The notes beneath the pieces are model-generated. The model was not told where the DNA came from. It did not search any database and saw only the letters and a list, made by a program, of their open reading frames with translations. A stretch of DNA of 64,000 nucleotides, taken from the NCBI GenBank assembly GCA_964651245.1, contig CAZYVI010000009.1:1-64000 (forward strand), read 5' to 3'. Position numbers and translations under genes: made by a program. This stretch comes from Avedoeria sp964651245 (lineage in GTDB: Bacteria > Chloroflexota > Anaerolineae > Epilineales > Epilineaceae). How positions within the stretch are numbered: the stretch's first letter is position 1; each line of letters opens with the position of its first letter. Shown here one piece after another: positions 6,427-15,792 of the stretch.

Positions 6427-8546
6427 CCGCCGCGGTCCATCCGCCGCGCCAAGCGCCGCGTCGCGGCCCGGGTGCTGGGGTCGAACGCTTCGAGGGCCGC
6501 CTCGTCCAGCCGGTCGAGCAGCCGGGCCGCCTTCTCGGGGTCGCTGCGGCGGACGGCGAAGTCGCCGTCGGCGTAGGTCACGAAGTCGCGGCTGGCGTTG
6601 ATGGCCTCGGCGCGCACGATGTAGGCCACCGTCGGGTCGACGACCTTGCGGCGGCGGCCCATCCGGCGCTTGCGCACCGCCTCGACGGCGACCGCGGCGT
6701 CGGTCAGGACGTCGGAGCCGCCCAGCGCCAGCCAGGCGCCGACGTCGCGCGTCAGCAGCAGCAGCGCGTCGCGCTCCTCGTCGGGCGAGTGCGGGTAGCT
6801 GATGCGGATCGGCAGCGGCTCGCTGGTGACCACGGCGTCGCCCCGCTCGGCGTCGGGGACGACGAGCGCGGCGCTGACCTCGTACGTGCCGGGCTCGGCA
6901 AAGCTGAAGCCGGCCGCGCCGAACGTCAGGTTGAGGTTGGCCGACACCGAGGCACCGTCGGGCAGGAGGTCGGCGGCCGGATCGCCGGCGTCGTGCTCGT
7001 AGTCGCGCACGACGATCGGCTGGAAGACCCGCGCCGCCGGCGGCAGGAAAGGCGCGCCCGCCGGTCCACGCCGGGCCGCGTCGTCGGCGCCGAGCGCGCC
7101 GCGGTCGCCGCCGTCGAGCCGGCGCAGCCCGATGCGCAGGTAGCCGGCCTTGGGGTCGATCAGAAACGATGGCACGGCGCGCGGCGCGCCGCTGCGGTTC
7201 GACAGCTCGACGGTGAGGTACACCGGCTGGGCGTAGCCGAAGACGGTGCCGGCGGCCGGCGGGACGAGATGCAGCGCCAGGCCGGCCGCGGGCGCCGGCG
7301 GGCGGGATGGGGCGCCGTCGGCGTCGGCGCCGCCCCAATAGCGGGCGCTGTGGAACGGCTGGCCGCCCGGCACCACCGCCGGCCACGGCCCGTGGTGCAA
7401 GAAGGCCAGCTCGTCGGGATCGAACGTCCAGCGGAAGTCGCGCCAAAAGCGCTCGCGCTGGTTGCCGCCCAGATAGCGCCAGTCGTAGTTCATGAACGAG
7501 GTCGAGTCGGCGCGGCCGATCTCGGCCTCGAAGCGGTGGGCCAAGTTGAGGGCGTGGCCGAGCTCGTGGACGACGGTCTGGACCGTCTTGCGCTCGGCGC
7601 CGGCCAGGTGGCCCGCGATCGGGCGGGTGAAGACGGCCGCGCCCTGCCGCGGCAGGCCGTTCTCGTCGTCGATGCCGGCGTCGAACATGATGCCGAACAC
7701 GCGCGGGTCGCGGCACTGGGCCAGGAGCAGCAGGTGGAGCTGCCAGCCACGGCGCGCGGTGTCGCCGGCGGCGAAGCGGGTCATCAGGCCGTGCAGCTGC
7801 GACTCGTCCCAGCCGGTGGCCGGCGTCGGGATCTCGCCCGGCCCATCGCTCAGCACGGCCCGGACGCCCGCTCCGGCCAGCGCCGACTCGACCGACACGG
7901 CCGGCCCGCCTGGGTCGGACCACACCGGCAGCGGCGCCACGCCCGCTTCGCGCACCACGGCGATGTCGACGGACCGCAGCGCCTCGCGCTCCCAGCGCGC
8001 CGCGGCGACGATCGGCCGTCCGGCCGGCAACACGCCCAGCGGCCCGTCGAAGCGCAGCGTAACGCTGGCCGCCGTGGCTGACGCCACCGCCAGCTCGAGC
8101 GTCCCGCCGGCCGTCCGCCCGCCCTCGTCCTGGCCGGCGACCGCCACCAGCGCCTGGCCCGGCCGCAGCGCCGCGCCCGGCGCCGCCGCCGCCGACAGCT
8201 CGAAGCGCCGCTCGGCGCCGGGCGCGGCGCCGTCGCTGAAGAGGTCGAGGCTGAGCCGCCCCGCGCCCGCCGCCAGCCGCAGCTCGCCGGTCAGCCCGGG
8301 CGCCGAGAGCGCCCACGCCCCGTCGCGCGCCACGACGCCCGCCGCCCCGGCGTCGGCCGGCCGCTGCCAGCCGAGCGCCGCCAGCCCCTCGCCGATCAGC
8401 GTCACGCCGCGCGCCAGGGCGTCGAGCCGCGCCTGTTCGGCCGCATCGAGCGGCCGCCCGAGCTGTCGCAGCTGCTGGTGCTCGGCGAACAGCTCGTCGC
8501 GGGCGGCGCCGATGCGCGATTCCGGGCTCGTCGGGTCGGGCGGCAT
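6423..8546 (-). CDS. Metzincin-like zinc metalloprotease without an obvious signal peptide
   Basis: The protein is 707 aa. Residues 327-337 read HELGHALNLAH, the three-histidine zinc site of metzincins (HExxHxxGxxH) with Asn in place of the usual Gly. It is followed by SFMNY with Met352, a fitting Met-turn. Before it lies an Ala/Gly-rich beta domain (about 60-200), and after residue 420 one or two Ig-like beta domains (VYLTVELSNRSG and YEVSAALVVPD). The C-terminus is basic and helical. No signal peptide or membrane segment is visible, which is odd for a protease of this type; either the start is mis-set or export is unconventional. The ATG at 8546 lacks a strong ribosome-binding site. It is translationally coupled to the EamA permease downstream. 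The substrate is unknown. Confidence 0.75.
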   Translation of the reverse strand: MPPDPTSPESRIGAARDELFAEHQQLRQLGRPLDAAEQARLDALARGVTLIGEGLAALGWQRPADAGAAGVVARDGAWALSAPGLTGELRLAAGAGRLSLDLFSDGAAPGAERRFELSAAAAPGAALRPGQALVAVAGQDEGGRTAGGTLELAVASATAASVTLRFDGPLGVLPAGRPIVAAARWEREALRSVDIAVVREAGVAPLPVWSDPGGPAVSVESALAGAGVRAVLSDGPGEIPTPATGWDESQLHGLMTRFAAGDTARRGWQLHLLLLAQCRDPRVFGIMFDAGIDDENGLPRQGAAVFTRPIAGHLAGAERKTVQTVVHELGHALNLAHRFEAEIGRADSTSFMNYDWRYLGGNQRERFWRDFRWTFDPDELAFLHHGPWPAVVPGGQPFHSARYWGGADADGAPSRPPAPAAGLALHLVPPAAGTVFGYAQPVYLTVELSNRSGAPRAVPSFLIDPKAGYLRIGLRRLDGGDRGALGADDAARRGPAGAPFLPPAARVFQPIVVRDYEHDAGDPAADLLPDGASVSANLNLTFGAAGFSFAEPGTYEVSAALVVPDAERGDAVVTSEPLPIRISYPHSPDEERDALLLLTRDVGAWLALGGSDVLTDAAVAVEAVRKRRMGRRRKVVDPTVAYIVRAEAINASRDFVTYADGDFAVRRSDPEKAARLLDRLDEAALEAFDPSTRAATRRLARRMDRGG

Positions 8547-8798
8547 GGGGCGGAGGATAGCCGCGCTCGGCGCCGACGCGCCAGCTGCGCCGGCGCTCAG
8601 GTAATCCCGCCGTCGCCGACGCCGTCACCCCACGGCGGTGGCCGGCATCCTTCGCGCCGCGGCGCACACACCGGATTGAGCCGGGCGGGCCGCCGTGCGA
8701 CGCTGGGCAGTGGACACGCCGCGCGGCGGCAGCTGCGCGGCCCGCTGCCCGGCCCGGCCCACGCCGCTGCCGGGCGACCCTCAGGAACCCAGAACACG

Positions 8799-11138
8799 AT
8801 GGTCGTCCGTACCCGCCTTGTCCTCCTCGGCCTGGGCTTGTGGTCGCTGGCCGCCTGCCAGCCCAACGCCGCCGCGCCCTCCGTTCCTTCCCCCGCAGCC
8901 GGCGCGGCCGGCGGGCACGAGGCCCACCCCGGGCCGCCGCCCGCGCCCGCCGATGCCGCGGCCGTGCGCCCGGGTACGGCCGCCATGGCCCGGCGGCTGG
9001 CCGCGCTGTCGGCGTCGATCCCGTTCGAAGAGGATCTCTACAGCAGCGAGCGGCGCCTGGCCGAAATGCTCCAGCTGCCGATGCCGGCGGACTCGTCCGC
9101 CCAGTTCCAGCTCCGCAGCCAAATCGCGATCGAGCAGTTGAACGCCGGGCAGCCTGAGGCGGCCGCCGCGTCGTTCGGCCAACTGCGCACCTTCCTGCTC
9201 GGCATCGGGCACGACCTCTCGTCGTCGGCGGCCTTGCGCGAGGTGACGTCGCGCGAGGCCATCGCCTGGCTGCGCTTCGGCGAGGTCCAGAACTGCGCCC
9301 TCCACCACAACGCCGATTCGTGCCTCCTGCCGATCCAGGGCGGCGGCGTGCACCAGGACCGCCGCGGCGTCGACCATGCCATCCCGCTGCTCGAGACGCT
9401 GCTGCGGTCCGATCCGAACGACCTGACGAACCGTTGGGTGCTCAACGTCGCCCACATGGCGGCGGGCACCTGGCCCGACGGCGTGCGCGAGGCCTGGCGC
9501 ATCCCGCCCGAGCAGTTCGCGTCCACCGGCTCGCTGCCGCGCTTCACCGACGTGGCCGTGGCCGCCGGCCTGGCGCCGATGGACCAGGCCGGCGGCGCGA
9601 TCGTCGACGACTTCAACGGCGACGGCCACCTCGACGTCGTCGTCTCGTCCATGGGCCTGCACGACCCGCTCCGGTTCTTCGCCAGCCGCGGCGACGGCAC
9701 GTTCGAGGACCGCACGGCGGCGGCAGGCCTCACCGGGCTGACCGGCGGCCTCAACCTGGTCCAGGGCGACTACGACGGCGACGGCTGGCTCGACTTCCTG
9801 GTGCTGCGCGGCGGCTGGTTCCAGACGCGCCAGCCGATCCCCAGCTCGCTGGTGCGCAACCTCGGCGGCGGCGTGTTCGAGGACGTGACGCAGGCCAGCG
9901 GCCTGGTCAACGAGCACCCGACGCAGGCCGGCGCGTTCGGCGACTATGACAACGACGGCGACCTCGATGTCTTCATCGGCAACGAGTCGCTGCCCAGCGG
10001 TCCGGCCCGACCGAGCGTGCTGTTCCGCAACGAGGGCGACGGCACGTTCCGCGAGGTCGGCAGTGAAGCGGGCGTCGCCACGCCGGGCTTCGCCAAGGCG
10101 GCGGTCTGGGGCGACTACGACAACGACGGCCGGATCGACCTCTATGTCAGCCGGCAGCAGGCGGTCAACCTCCTGTACCACAACGAGGGGCCGGGCGCCG
10201 ACGGCGTCTGGCGGTTCCGCGAGGTGGCGGCCGCGGCCGGCGTCAGCGAGCCGATCCAGAGCTTCCCGACGTGGTGGTTCGACTACGACAACGACGGCTG
10301 GCTCGATCTGGCCGTCAGCGGCTACGGCAACCTGAACTCCACCGCCACCCCCAACTCCTCGGCGGCCGCCAACGTCGCCGCCGACGTCCTCGGCCTGCCG
10401 ACCGACGCCGACCGCTTCCACCTGTACCGCAACCGCGGCGACGGCACGTTCGAGGATGTCTCGGCCGCCGCGGGCGTCGATGCCGTCCTGTACACGATGG
10501 GCGCGAACGTCGGCGACCTCGACAACGACGGCCACGAGGACTTCTACGCCGGCACCGGCAACCCGGACTTCCGCACGCTGGTCCCGAACCGGATGTTCCG
10601 CAACACCGGGCGCGGCACGTTCGAGGACGTGACCACCGCGGGTGGCTTCGGCCACCTCCAAAAGGGCCACGGCGTCAGCTTCGCCGACATCGACAACGAT
10701 GGCGACCAGGACGTCTACGAGGACTTGGGCGGCGCCTTCGACGGCGACACCTACCCGAACATCCTCTTCGAGAACCCCGGCCACGACGGCCGCCACTGGG
10801 TGACGCTGCGGCTGCAGGGCCCCGGCTTCAACCGGTCGGCCATCGGTGCGCGCGTGGCGGTCCGGGCAGCGGGCCCCGACGGCGCCGAGCGGACGCTGCA
10901 CCGCGTCGTCGGTTCGGGCGGTTCGTTCGGTGGCAACAGCCTCCAGGTCGAGGTCGGTCTGGGCACCGCCACGACATTGACCAGCGTCGAGGTGCGGTGG
11001 CCCGGCCAGGCCGAGGCCGAGGTGTTCGAAGGCGTCGGGGTCGACGGCATCTGGCGGATCGAGGCCGGCACCGGCCGGGCGTCGGCGGTCGTGCAGCAGG
11101 CGTTCCGCCTGGGCGGCGGGGCATTGGCCACCCGTTGA
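8799..11138 (+). CDS. FG-GAP repeat / ASPIC-UnbV lipoprotein (CRTAC1-like)
   Basis: The protein is 779 aa. It starts with a lipoprotein signal (hydrophobic stretch ending LAAC, Cys about residue 20), so it is anchored on the outer face of the membrane. A helical region (60-240) is followed from about residue 268 by seven FG-GAP/VCBS calcium-binding repeats of the form DYDNDGxxDLYV, predicting a beta-propeller. An ASPIC/UnbV domain closes the protein (about 678-770; GARV, GSGGSFGGNS and VEVRWPGQ are typical). AGGAA lies 11 bases before the ATG at 8799. The role is unknown, probably extracellular binding or adhesion. A strong hairpin at 11191-11224 separates it from the convergent vWA gene. Confidence 0.88.
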   Translation: MVVRTRLVLLGLGLWSLAACQPNAAAPSVPSPAAGAAGGHEAHPGPPPAPADAAAVRPGTAAMARRLAALSASIPFEEDLYSSERRLAEMLQLPMPADSSAQFQLRSQIAIEQLNAGQPEAAAASFGQLRTFLLGIGHDLSSSAALREVTSREAIAWLRFGEVQNCALHHNADSCLLPIQGGGVHQDRRGVDHAIPLLETLLRSDPNDLTNRWVLNVAHMAAGTWPDGVREAWRIPPEQFASTGSLPRFTDVAVAAGLAPMDQAGGAIVDDFNGDGHLDVVVSSMGLHDPLRFFASRGDGTFEDRTAAAGLTGLTGGLNLVQGDYDGDGWLDFLVLRGGWFQTRQPIPSSLVRNLGGGVFEDVTQASGLVNEHPTQAGAFGDYDNDGDLDVFIGNESLPSGPARPSVLFRNEGDGTFREVGSEAGVATPGFAKAAVWGDYDNDGRIDLYVSRQQAVNLLYHNEGPGADGVWRFREVAAAAGVSEPIQSFPTWWFDYDNDGWLDLAVSGYGNLNSTATPNSSAAANVAADVLGLPTDADRFHLYRNRGDGTFEDVSAAAGVDAVLYTMGANVGDLDNDGHEDFYAGTGNPDFRTLVPNRMFRNTGRGTFEDVTTAGGFGHLQKGHGVSFADIDNDGDQDVYEDLGGAFDGDTYPNILFENPGHDGRHWVTLRLQGPGFNRSAIGARVAVRAAGPDGAERTLHRVVGSGGSFGGNSLQVEVGLGTATTLTSVEVRWPGQAEAEVFEGVGVDGIWRIEAGTGRASAVVQQAFRLGGGALATR

Positions 11139-11190
11139 CGCCGGCCGGCGACGGACCTGGCACGGGCGTCCGACCGGGCCGAGGATCGAA

Positions 11191-11224
11191 GCGGGGGCGC
11201 GGCCCAGGTCGGCCGCGCCCCCGC
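11191..11224. terminator. Bidirectional hairpin between convergent genes
   Basis: Fourteen bases (11191-11204) pair perfectly with 11211-11224 around a six-base loop. It lies between the ends of the ASPIC lipoprotein gene and the NHL/vWA gene. No T-tract follows on either strand, so termination efficiency is uncertain. Confidence 0.6.
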
Positions 11225-11247
11225 ATGCGTTCGATCGCCGTTCGGGG

Positions 11248-14200
11248 CTACGGGCAGACCCGCAGCTCGCGCGCCAGGCCGCGCTGGACGGCGGCCAGGT
11301 CGGCGGCCTCGGGTGCGGCGTGGTAGCGGGCCGGGTCGCCGGCCAGCTCGACGAGCAGCGCCGCGTCGACGTCGTCGCCGAGGCCGACCGTGTGGATGAC
11401 GATGCCGGCCGCGCGCGCGGCGGCCGCGGCCGCCCGCGCCGGCTCGACGCCGGTCGAGGGGCGGCCGTCGGTCACGACGATGAGCGAGCGCACCGCGTCG
11501 GGTCGGGCGTCGGCCAGGGCGGCAGCAGCGGCGGCGATGCCGGCGTCGAGCGCCGTGCCGCGGCCGGTCGTCAGGGCGTCGATGGCGGCGGCGGCGGCGG
11601 CGCGGTCGGCGGTGAGCGGCAGCGCCAGCTGGGCCGCGGCGTCGAACGCGACGAGCGCGAGCCGATCGCCGGGCGACAGGGCGCCCAGAAGCGCGCGCGC
11701 CGCGTCACGGGCGGCGTCCATCTTGGCCGGTCCGCCCGGCATCGTCGGCGCGGCCATGCTGCTCGAGACGTCGACCGCCAGGGCGACGTCGAGCGCGGCG
11801 CGGGTGGTGGTGCAGCGCGCGACGACGGCGATCGGCAGGTAGGCCGGCCGCAGCGGGGCGGCGGTGGCCGTCGGCGTCGGCGTGGCGGTGGCCGTGGCCG
11901 CGGGCGTCGGTGGGGCGGTCGGCGTCGCGGTGGCCGTCGGCGGTGCGACGACGTCGACCTCGGGCACCGGGAAGACGAGCGAGCCCGGGTTGGCCCAGCC
12001 GTCGACGAAGTCGGCCCAGGCCCGAACGTTCGTCGCCTGGCGGCCGGACCGGGTCGGGACGAGGCGATAGGTCAGCGGCTGGCCGCGGTAGGCGACGTCC
12101 GCCAGGTCCCAGGCGAGCGTGCGGCGGGCAGCGTCGTAGGCCGCCGGCGGCACGGCGCTGCCGGGCACGTAGTCGAACGCGGCCGGGATCTCGTCGCGCA
12201 CTGCGGCGGTGGCCAGCAGCGCCGCCGGGCGGTCGAGCTGCGCCACCCGCTGGTAGACCGGCACCGCCGCCCCCGTCCCGCCGCCGGGGTTGCCGCCCGG
12301 CCCGCCGCCGCCGAAGAGGTTCAGCACGTCGAGGTCGCTCGAGGCCAGCAACGCCGCGTCGCCGCTGCCGTTGACGACGACCACGCGGGCGCCCATCGCC
12401 CGCAGCTCGGCCGCGGCGTCCTCGGCGTCCTGCTGTTCCTCGCATGTGGTCCGCTCGACCTTGATGCAGTACTGGGCGCCGATCAGGACGACGACCGGCC
12501 GGCCGCCGGCCGGCGCCAGCCGCAGCTCCTTGGCGGCCTCGACGAGGGCGTTGCGTTCGCTCGACTCGCTGCCGCCGCCCGCGTTGAGCGTCTCGAGGGC
12601 GGTGATCACGCGGCTGACGTCGTGCGTCCAGCGCTGGGCGAACTCGGTGTTCACGTAGTAGGCCATCAGGCCGATGTTGTGCCGCTTGAAGTCCGCCAGG
12701 GCGACGACGGACTGCGTGGCCCGGATGAAGTTGTTCGACTTGGTGTTGACCACCAGCAGGATGTTCGACGGCTCTTCGACCGCGCCGCACGAGCCGTCGA
12801 GCGCAAGCGTGACGGTGAGCGGCTGGCCGACGGCGACGGTGGCCGGCGCCGCGGTCTTGTCGCCGGCGACGAGGCAGGTCTTGCCGGAGAGGACCTCGCG
12901 GGCCGGACGGCCGTCGGAAGCGAAGACCGAGATCACCGACGCCAGGCGGTCGGCGACGAACACGTGGCCGCCGGGCGCGACGCTGAGGTCGGCCAGGTTG
13001 CGGGCCTGGGCGTTCTCGTTGGGGCGGGCGTTGAAGCGCGCCCGCTCGGTGCCGTCGGCGTCGAGCCGGACCACCTCGCCGCGCGACGTCAGCACGAAGA
13101 TCGCGCCGTCGGGGCCGCCGGCCAGGCGCCAGCTGTCGCTCGGTCCGGTCAGCGTGCGGGCGATCTTGCCGTCTGGGGTGCGCACCTGGATCTGGTCGCG
13201 CAGCGCGTCCAGGACGTAGATCGCGCCGTCGGGTCCGCTGCCGACGTCGGCGTAGAGGGCGTTGCGGTCGGTGCCGCCCAGGGCCCACGTCGACTTGCGG
13301 CCGCGGCCCTGGCGCGGGTAGGCCAGGAGCTCTTGCGCGTCGTTGTTGAGGACCAAGATCAGGTCGTTGACAGGGTCGAAGTGCAGCTCGGTGACCTCGG
13401 CCCGGGCCGGCGCCGTCGTCGTCCACGACGGCACCAGGTAGTCGATCGGCTCGCCGTTGTAGCGGCCGCTGGTCATCGTGAAGTGGCCGAGGCACGGCGT
13501 GTCGGTGGGGTTGGCGCGGTTGCCGGTGTGGCACGTGCCGTAGCCGACGACGCCGTCGGCCGTGCCGTCGCCGGTGGCCATCGACAGCGTGACCGAGACG
13601 GCCTCGGTGGGGAACGTCTCGAACGGCAACACGACGTCGGGCGCGCCGGCGCCGCTGTAGCGCCGGACGCCGCGGAAGTCGGTGATGAACAGCGTGTCGT
13701 CGGTTACGGCGTCGACGCGGCCGGGACCGCGGAACGTGTCCTCGTCGAGCGGCTGCAGCGTGGCGACGGCCGCCACGGTGGCGAACGACCGATCCACGTA
13801 GCGCACGACGGCCGGGCGGCGCTCGGCGTCGGGGTCGGTGGCGTCCTCGGTGTAGGTCGACAGCGAGTAGAACAGTCCGTCGCGGGCGTCGACGTAGGGG
13901 CTGAAGAAGCCGACGACGTTGGCCGACGCCTGCGGGCCGCGCAGGAACGTCACCGCGCCGTCGGCGATGAGGCACGGGAAGGCCAGGAGGGTGTCGTCGT
14001 CGATGACGTCGATGTCGCGACCGGAGCAGGCGCGCTGCCGCGGGCCGAAGCCGCCCGGCCCCATCGGCGGCCGGCCGCCGCCGCCGCCGGTCGTCTGGCG
14101 GTACTTGGCGTCGGTCAGGTCGAGCGTCCGCATGAGCCGCACCGGGACGTCGCCGCTGCCGGGCGCCTGGGCCGGGTCGACGTCGACGTGCAGGGCGGCC

Positions 14201-14922
14201 GGGGTGCGGGCGAGCAGGTCGTCCAGCGGCGTGTCGAGGCGGAAGACCTGGATCCGGCTGCCGTTGCGGTCGCCGACGAAGATGTCACCCGACGGCGCGA
14301 CGGAGACGTCGACCAGCTGCCGGAACTTCCCCTCGCCGCTGCCGCGCAGCCCGAAGCTGAAGCGCTCGCGCCCCTGCGGGTCAAAGGCGCGGATGCGGCT
14401 CGAGAGGACGTCGGCGACCCAGAGCCGGCCGTCGGGGCCGAGCGAGAGGCCGGCCGCATAGACCTCGGGCCAGGCGGTGCGGTAGCCGCCGGCGCGGTCG
14501 AAGACGACGATGCGGTAGCTGTCGTTGTCGGCCACGTAGACCTGCCCGGCGGCCTCGTCGACCTCGACGCGCCGCGGATCGCCCAGGCGCGACGGCCCGG
14601 TGCCGGTGCCGCCGAACGCGCCGGTCCAGGCGCCGTCGGGCGCCAGGATCGAGACGCGGTTGCGGCCGGGATCGGCCAGATAGACCGTTCCGTCGCTGGC
14701 CGCGGCCAGCCCCTGCGGCTGCATGACCAGGTCGGGCGCCTCGGCCAGCTCGGGCCATTGGTCGACCATCCGGTAGTCGAGCAGGTCGCCGACGATCTGG
14801 GCGCGGGCCGGCGCGGCCGGCGCGGCCGGCGCCACGGCGCCGGCGACGGCCAGCGCGACGAGCAGCGGCACGGCGAACGCGCGGGCGGCGGGCGACCAGG
14901 CGCGGGCATTCGGCGAGCCCAT
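11248..14922 (-). CDS. Secreted NHL beta-propeller protein with two vWA domains
   Basis: The protein is 1224 aa. A signal peptide (about 1-40) is followed by NHL-type propeller repeats to about residue 600 (GLAAASDGTVYLADPGRNRV is one unit). The first vWA-like domain (about 700-880) has a ruined metal site, with NTKSN where DxSxS belongs. A beta domain and a Thr/Pro-rich linker (about 985-1030) come next, then the motif PAYLPIAVVARC and a second vWA domain with an intact site (DVSSS). The protein ends in Cys-Pro. That final Cys and the Cys just before the last vWA domain probably form a disulfide. It is paralogous to the proteins at 26826 and 54173. The start at 14922 has CAGGAG just upstream, unlike the earlier in-frame ATG. 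It probably acts at the cell surface; the ligand is unknown. Confidence 0.85.
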   Translation of the reverse strand: MGSPNARAWSPAARAFAVPLLVALAVAGAVAPAAPAAPARAQIVGDLLDYRMVDQWPELAEAPDLVMQPQGLAAASDGTVYLADPGRNRVSILAPDGAWTGAFGGTGTGPSRLGDPRRVEVDEAAGQVYVADNDSYRIVVFDRAGGYRTAWPEVYAAGLSLGPDGRLWVADVLSSRIRAFDPQGRERFSFGLRGSGEGKFRQLVDVSVAPSGDIFVGDRNGSRIQVFRLDTPLDDLLARTPAALHVDVDPAQAPGSGDVPVRLMRTLDLTDAKYRQTTGGGGGRPPMGPGGFGPRQRACSGRDIDVIDDDTLLAFPCLIADGAVTFLRGPQASANVVGFFSPYVDARDGLFYSLSTYTEDATDPDAERRPAVVRYVDRSFATVAAVATLQPLDEDTFRGPGRVDAVTDDTLFITDFRGVRRYSGAGAPDVVLPFETFPTEAVSVTLSMATGDGTADGVVGYGTCHTGNRANPTDTPCLGHFTMTSGRYNGEPIDYLVPSWTTTAPARAEVTELHFDPVNDLILVLNNDAQELLAYPRQGRGRKSTWALGGTDRNALYADVGSGPDGAIYVLDALRDQIQVRTPDGKIARTLTGPSDSWRLAGGPDGAIFVLTSRGEVVRLDADGTERARFNARPNENAQARNLADLSVAPGGHVFVADRLASVISVFASDGRPAREVLSGKTCLVAGDKTAAPATVAVGQPLTVTLALDGSCGAVEEPSNILLVVNTKSNNFIRATQSVVALADFKRHNIGLMAYYVNTEFAQRWTHDVSRVITALETLNAGGGSESSERNALVEAAKELRLAPAGGRPVVVLIGAQYCIKVERTTCEEQQDAEDAAAELRAMGARVVVVNGSGDAALLASSDLDVLNLFGGGGPGGNPGGGTGAAVPVYQRVAQLDRPAALLATAAVRDEIPAAFDYVPGSAVPPAAYDAARRTLAWDLADVAYRGQPLTYRLVPTRSGRQATNVRAWADFVDGWANPGSLVFPVPEVDVVAPPTATATPTAPPTPAATATATPTPTATAAPLRPAYLPIAVVARCTTTRAALDVALAVDVSSSMAAPTMPGGPAKMDAARDAARALLGALSPGDRLALVAFDAAAQLALPLTADRAAAAAAIDALTTGRGTALDAGIAAAAAALADARPDAVRSLIVVTDGRPSTGVEPARAAAAAARAAGIVIHTVGLGDDVDAALLVELAGDPARYHAAPEAADLAAVQRGLARELRVCP

Positions 14923-15044
14923 CGGGCAACTCCTGATTCGGCGCATCGGCCGGGCGGCAGGGGGGGCGACCCGGACGAATCTTGGGGATCGGCGACATTA
15001 ACGCCGCGGCGCGTCGCCCGGCCGGGTGCCACATGTAAACGGTG

Positions 15045-15073
15045 TGTAACGTTCGGCCGCGGCGGCCTACAAT
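15045..15073 (+). promoter_or_regulatory. Possible promoter for the FmdB-like gene
   Basis: TGTAAC (15045-15050) and TACAAT (15068-15073) are separated by 17 bases. The -10 box is good and the -35 box poor. Transcription would begin about 50 bases before the start codon at 15132. Confidence 0.4.
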
Positions 15074-15131
15074 GGACGCCGGCGCCGCCGCGAGCCGATC
15101 GCTTTGCCCGACCGCCGCGCCACGACCGACG

Positions 15132-15746
15132 ATGCCGATCTACGCCTACCTCTGCCCGCACTGCAACCGGATCTACGACTTCCTGTCGCGCACCCCGACG
15201 CCGCGGCGCGACCCCGTCTGCCCGCGCTGCGGCGCGACCGACCTGGCCAAGCAGGTGACGCGCTTCGCCGTCGTCCGCGGCGGTCGCGGCGACGACGACG
15301 ACCTCGGCCCGGGCGAGGCCCACGGCGACCCCGACCCCCTCGACGACCCGCGCACGGCGGCCGAGCTCGAGCGGCTGATGGCCGACGCCGAGTCGATCGA
15401 CGACGACAACCCGCGCGAGCTCGGCCGCTTCATGCGCCGCATGACCGAGCTGGCCGGCGAGCCGCTGACGCCCGACCTCGACGAGGCGCTGCGCCGGCTC
15501 GAGGCCGGCGAGGACCCCGACCGCGTCGAGGACGACCTGGGCGACGTGCTGGGCGAGCTGCCGCCGGACGGCACGCATGCCGGCGCGGCCGGCGACGCCG
15601 CGTACGCGCCGGGCGCGGCGCCCGGCGACCCGGCCCCCGCCGCGCCGACGAGCGGCGGCGACGGCAGCGACGCCGTCGCCGGCGGCGTGCGGGCGCGACC
15701 GCCGCGCGGGCGCCCGGTGAAGGACCGCGGCCTGTACGACCTCTGA
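15132..15746 (+). CDS. FmdB-family zinc-ribbon protein with long acidic tail
   Basis: The protein is 204 aa. The N-terminus (MPIYAYLCPHCNRIYDF then CPRCG) is a classic FmdB/CxxC-CxxC zinc ribbon of about 40 residues. The rest is not part of that domain: an Asp/Glu-rich helical segment (about residues 65-145) followed by an Ala/Pro/Gly-rich basic end. FmdB-family proteins are small and poorly understood, often called putative regulators. The tail here is unusually long. The ATG at 15132 is chosen because the zinc ribbon starts there; the longer upstream frame shows no family similarity. No strong ribosome-binding site is seen. It is convergent with the carboxylesterase gene. Confidence 0.8.
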   Translation: MPIYAYLCPHCNRIYDFLSRTPTPRRDPVCPRCGATDLAKQVTRFAVVRGGRGDDDDLGPGEAHGDPDPLDDPRTAAELERLMADAESIDDDNPRELGRFMRRMTELAGEPLTPDLDEALRRLEAGEDPDRVEDDLGDVLGELPPDGTHAGAAGDAAYAPGAAPGDPAPAAPTSGGDGSDAVAGGVRARPPRGRPVKDRGLYDL

Positions 15747-15792
15747 CGACCCGCGGCCGGGGGGCGCCGGGCCGTGCCGCGCCCGGTCCGCG

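Noticed and set aside
15042..15131. Upstream start for the FmdB-like protein
   Set aside because: The zinc ribbon begins at MPIYAYLC, and the earlier residues overlap the probable promoter.
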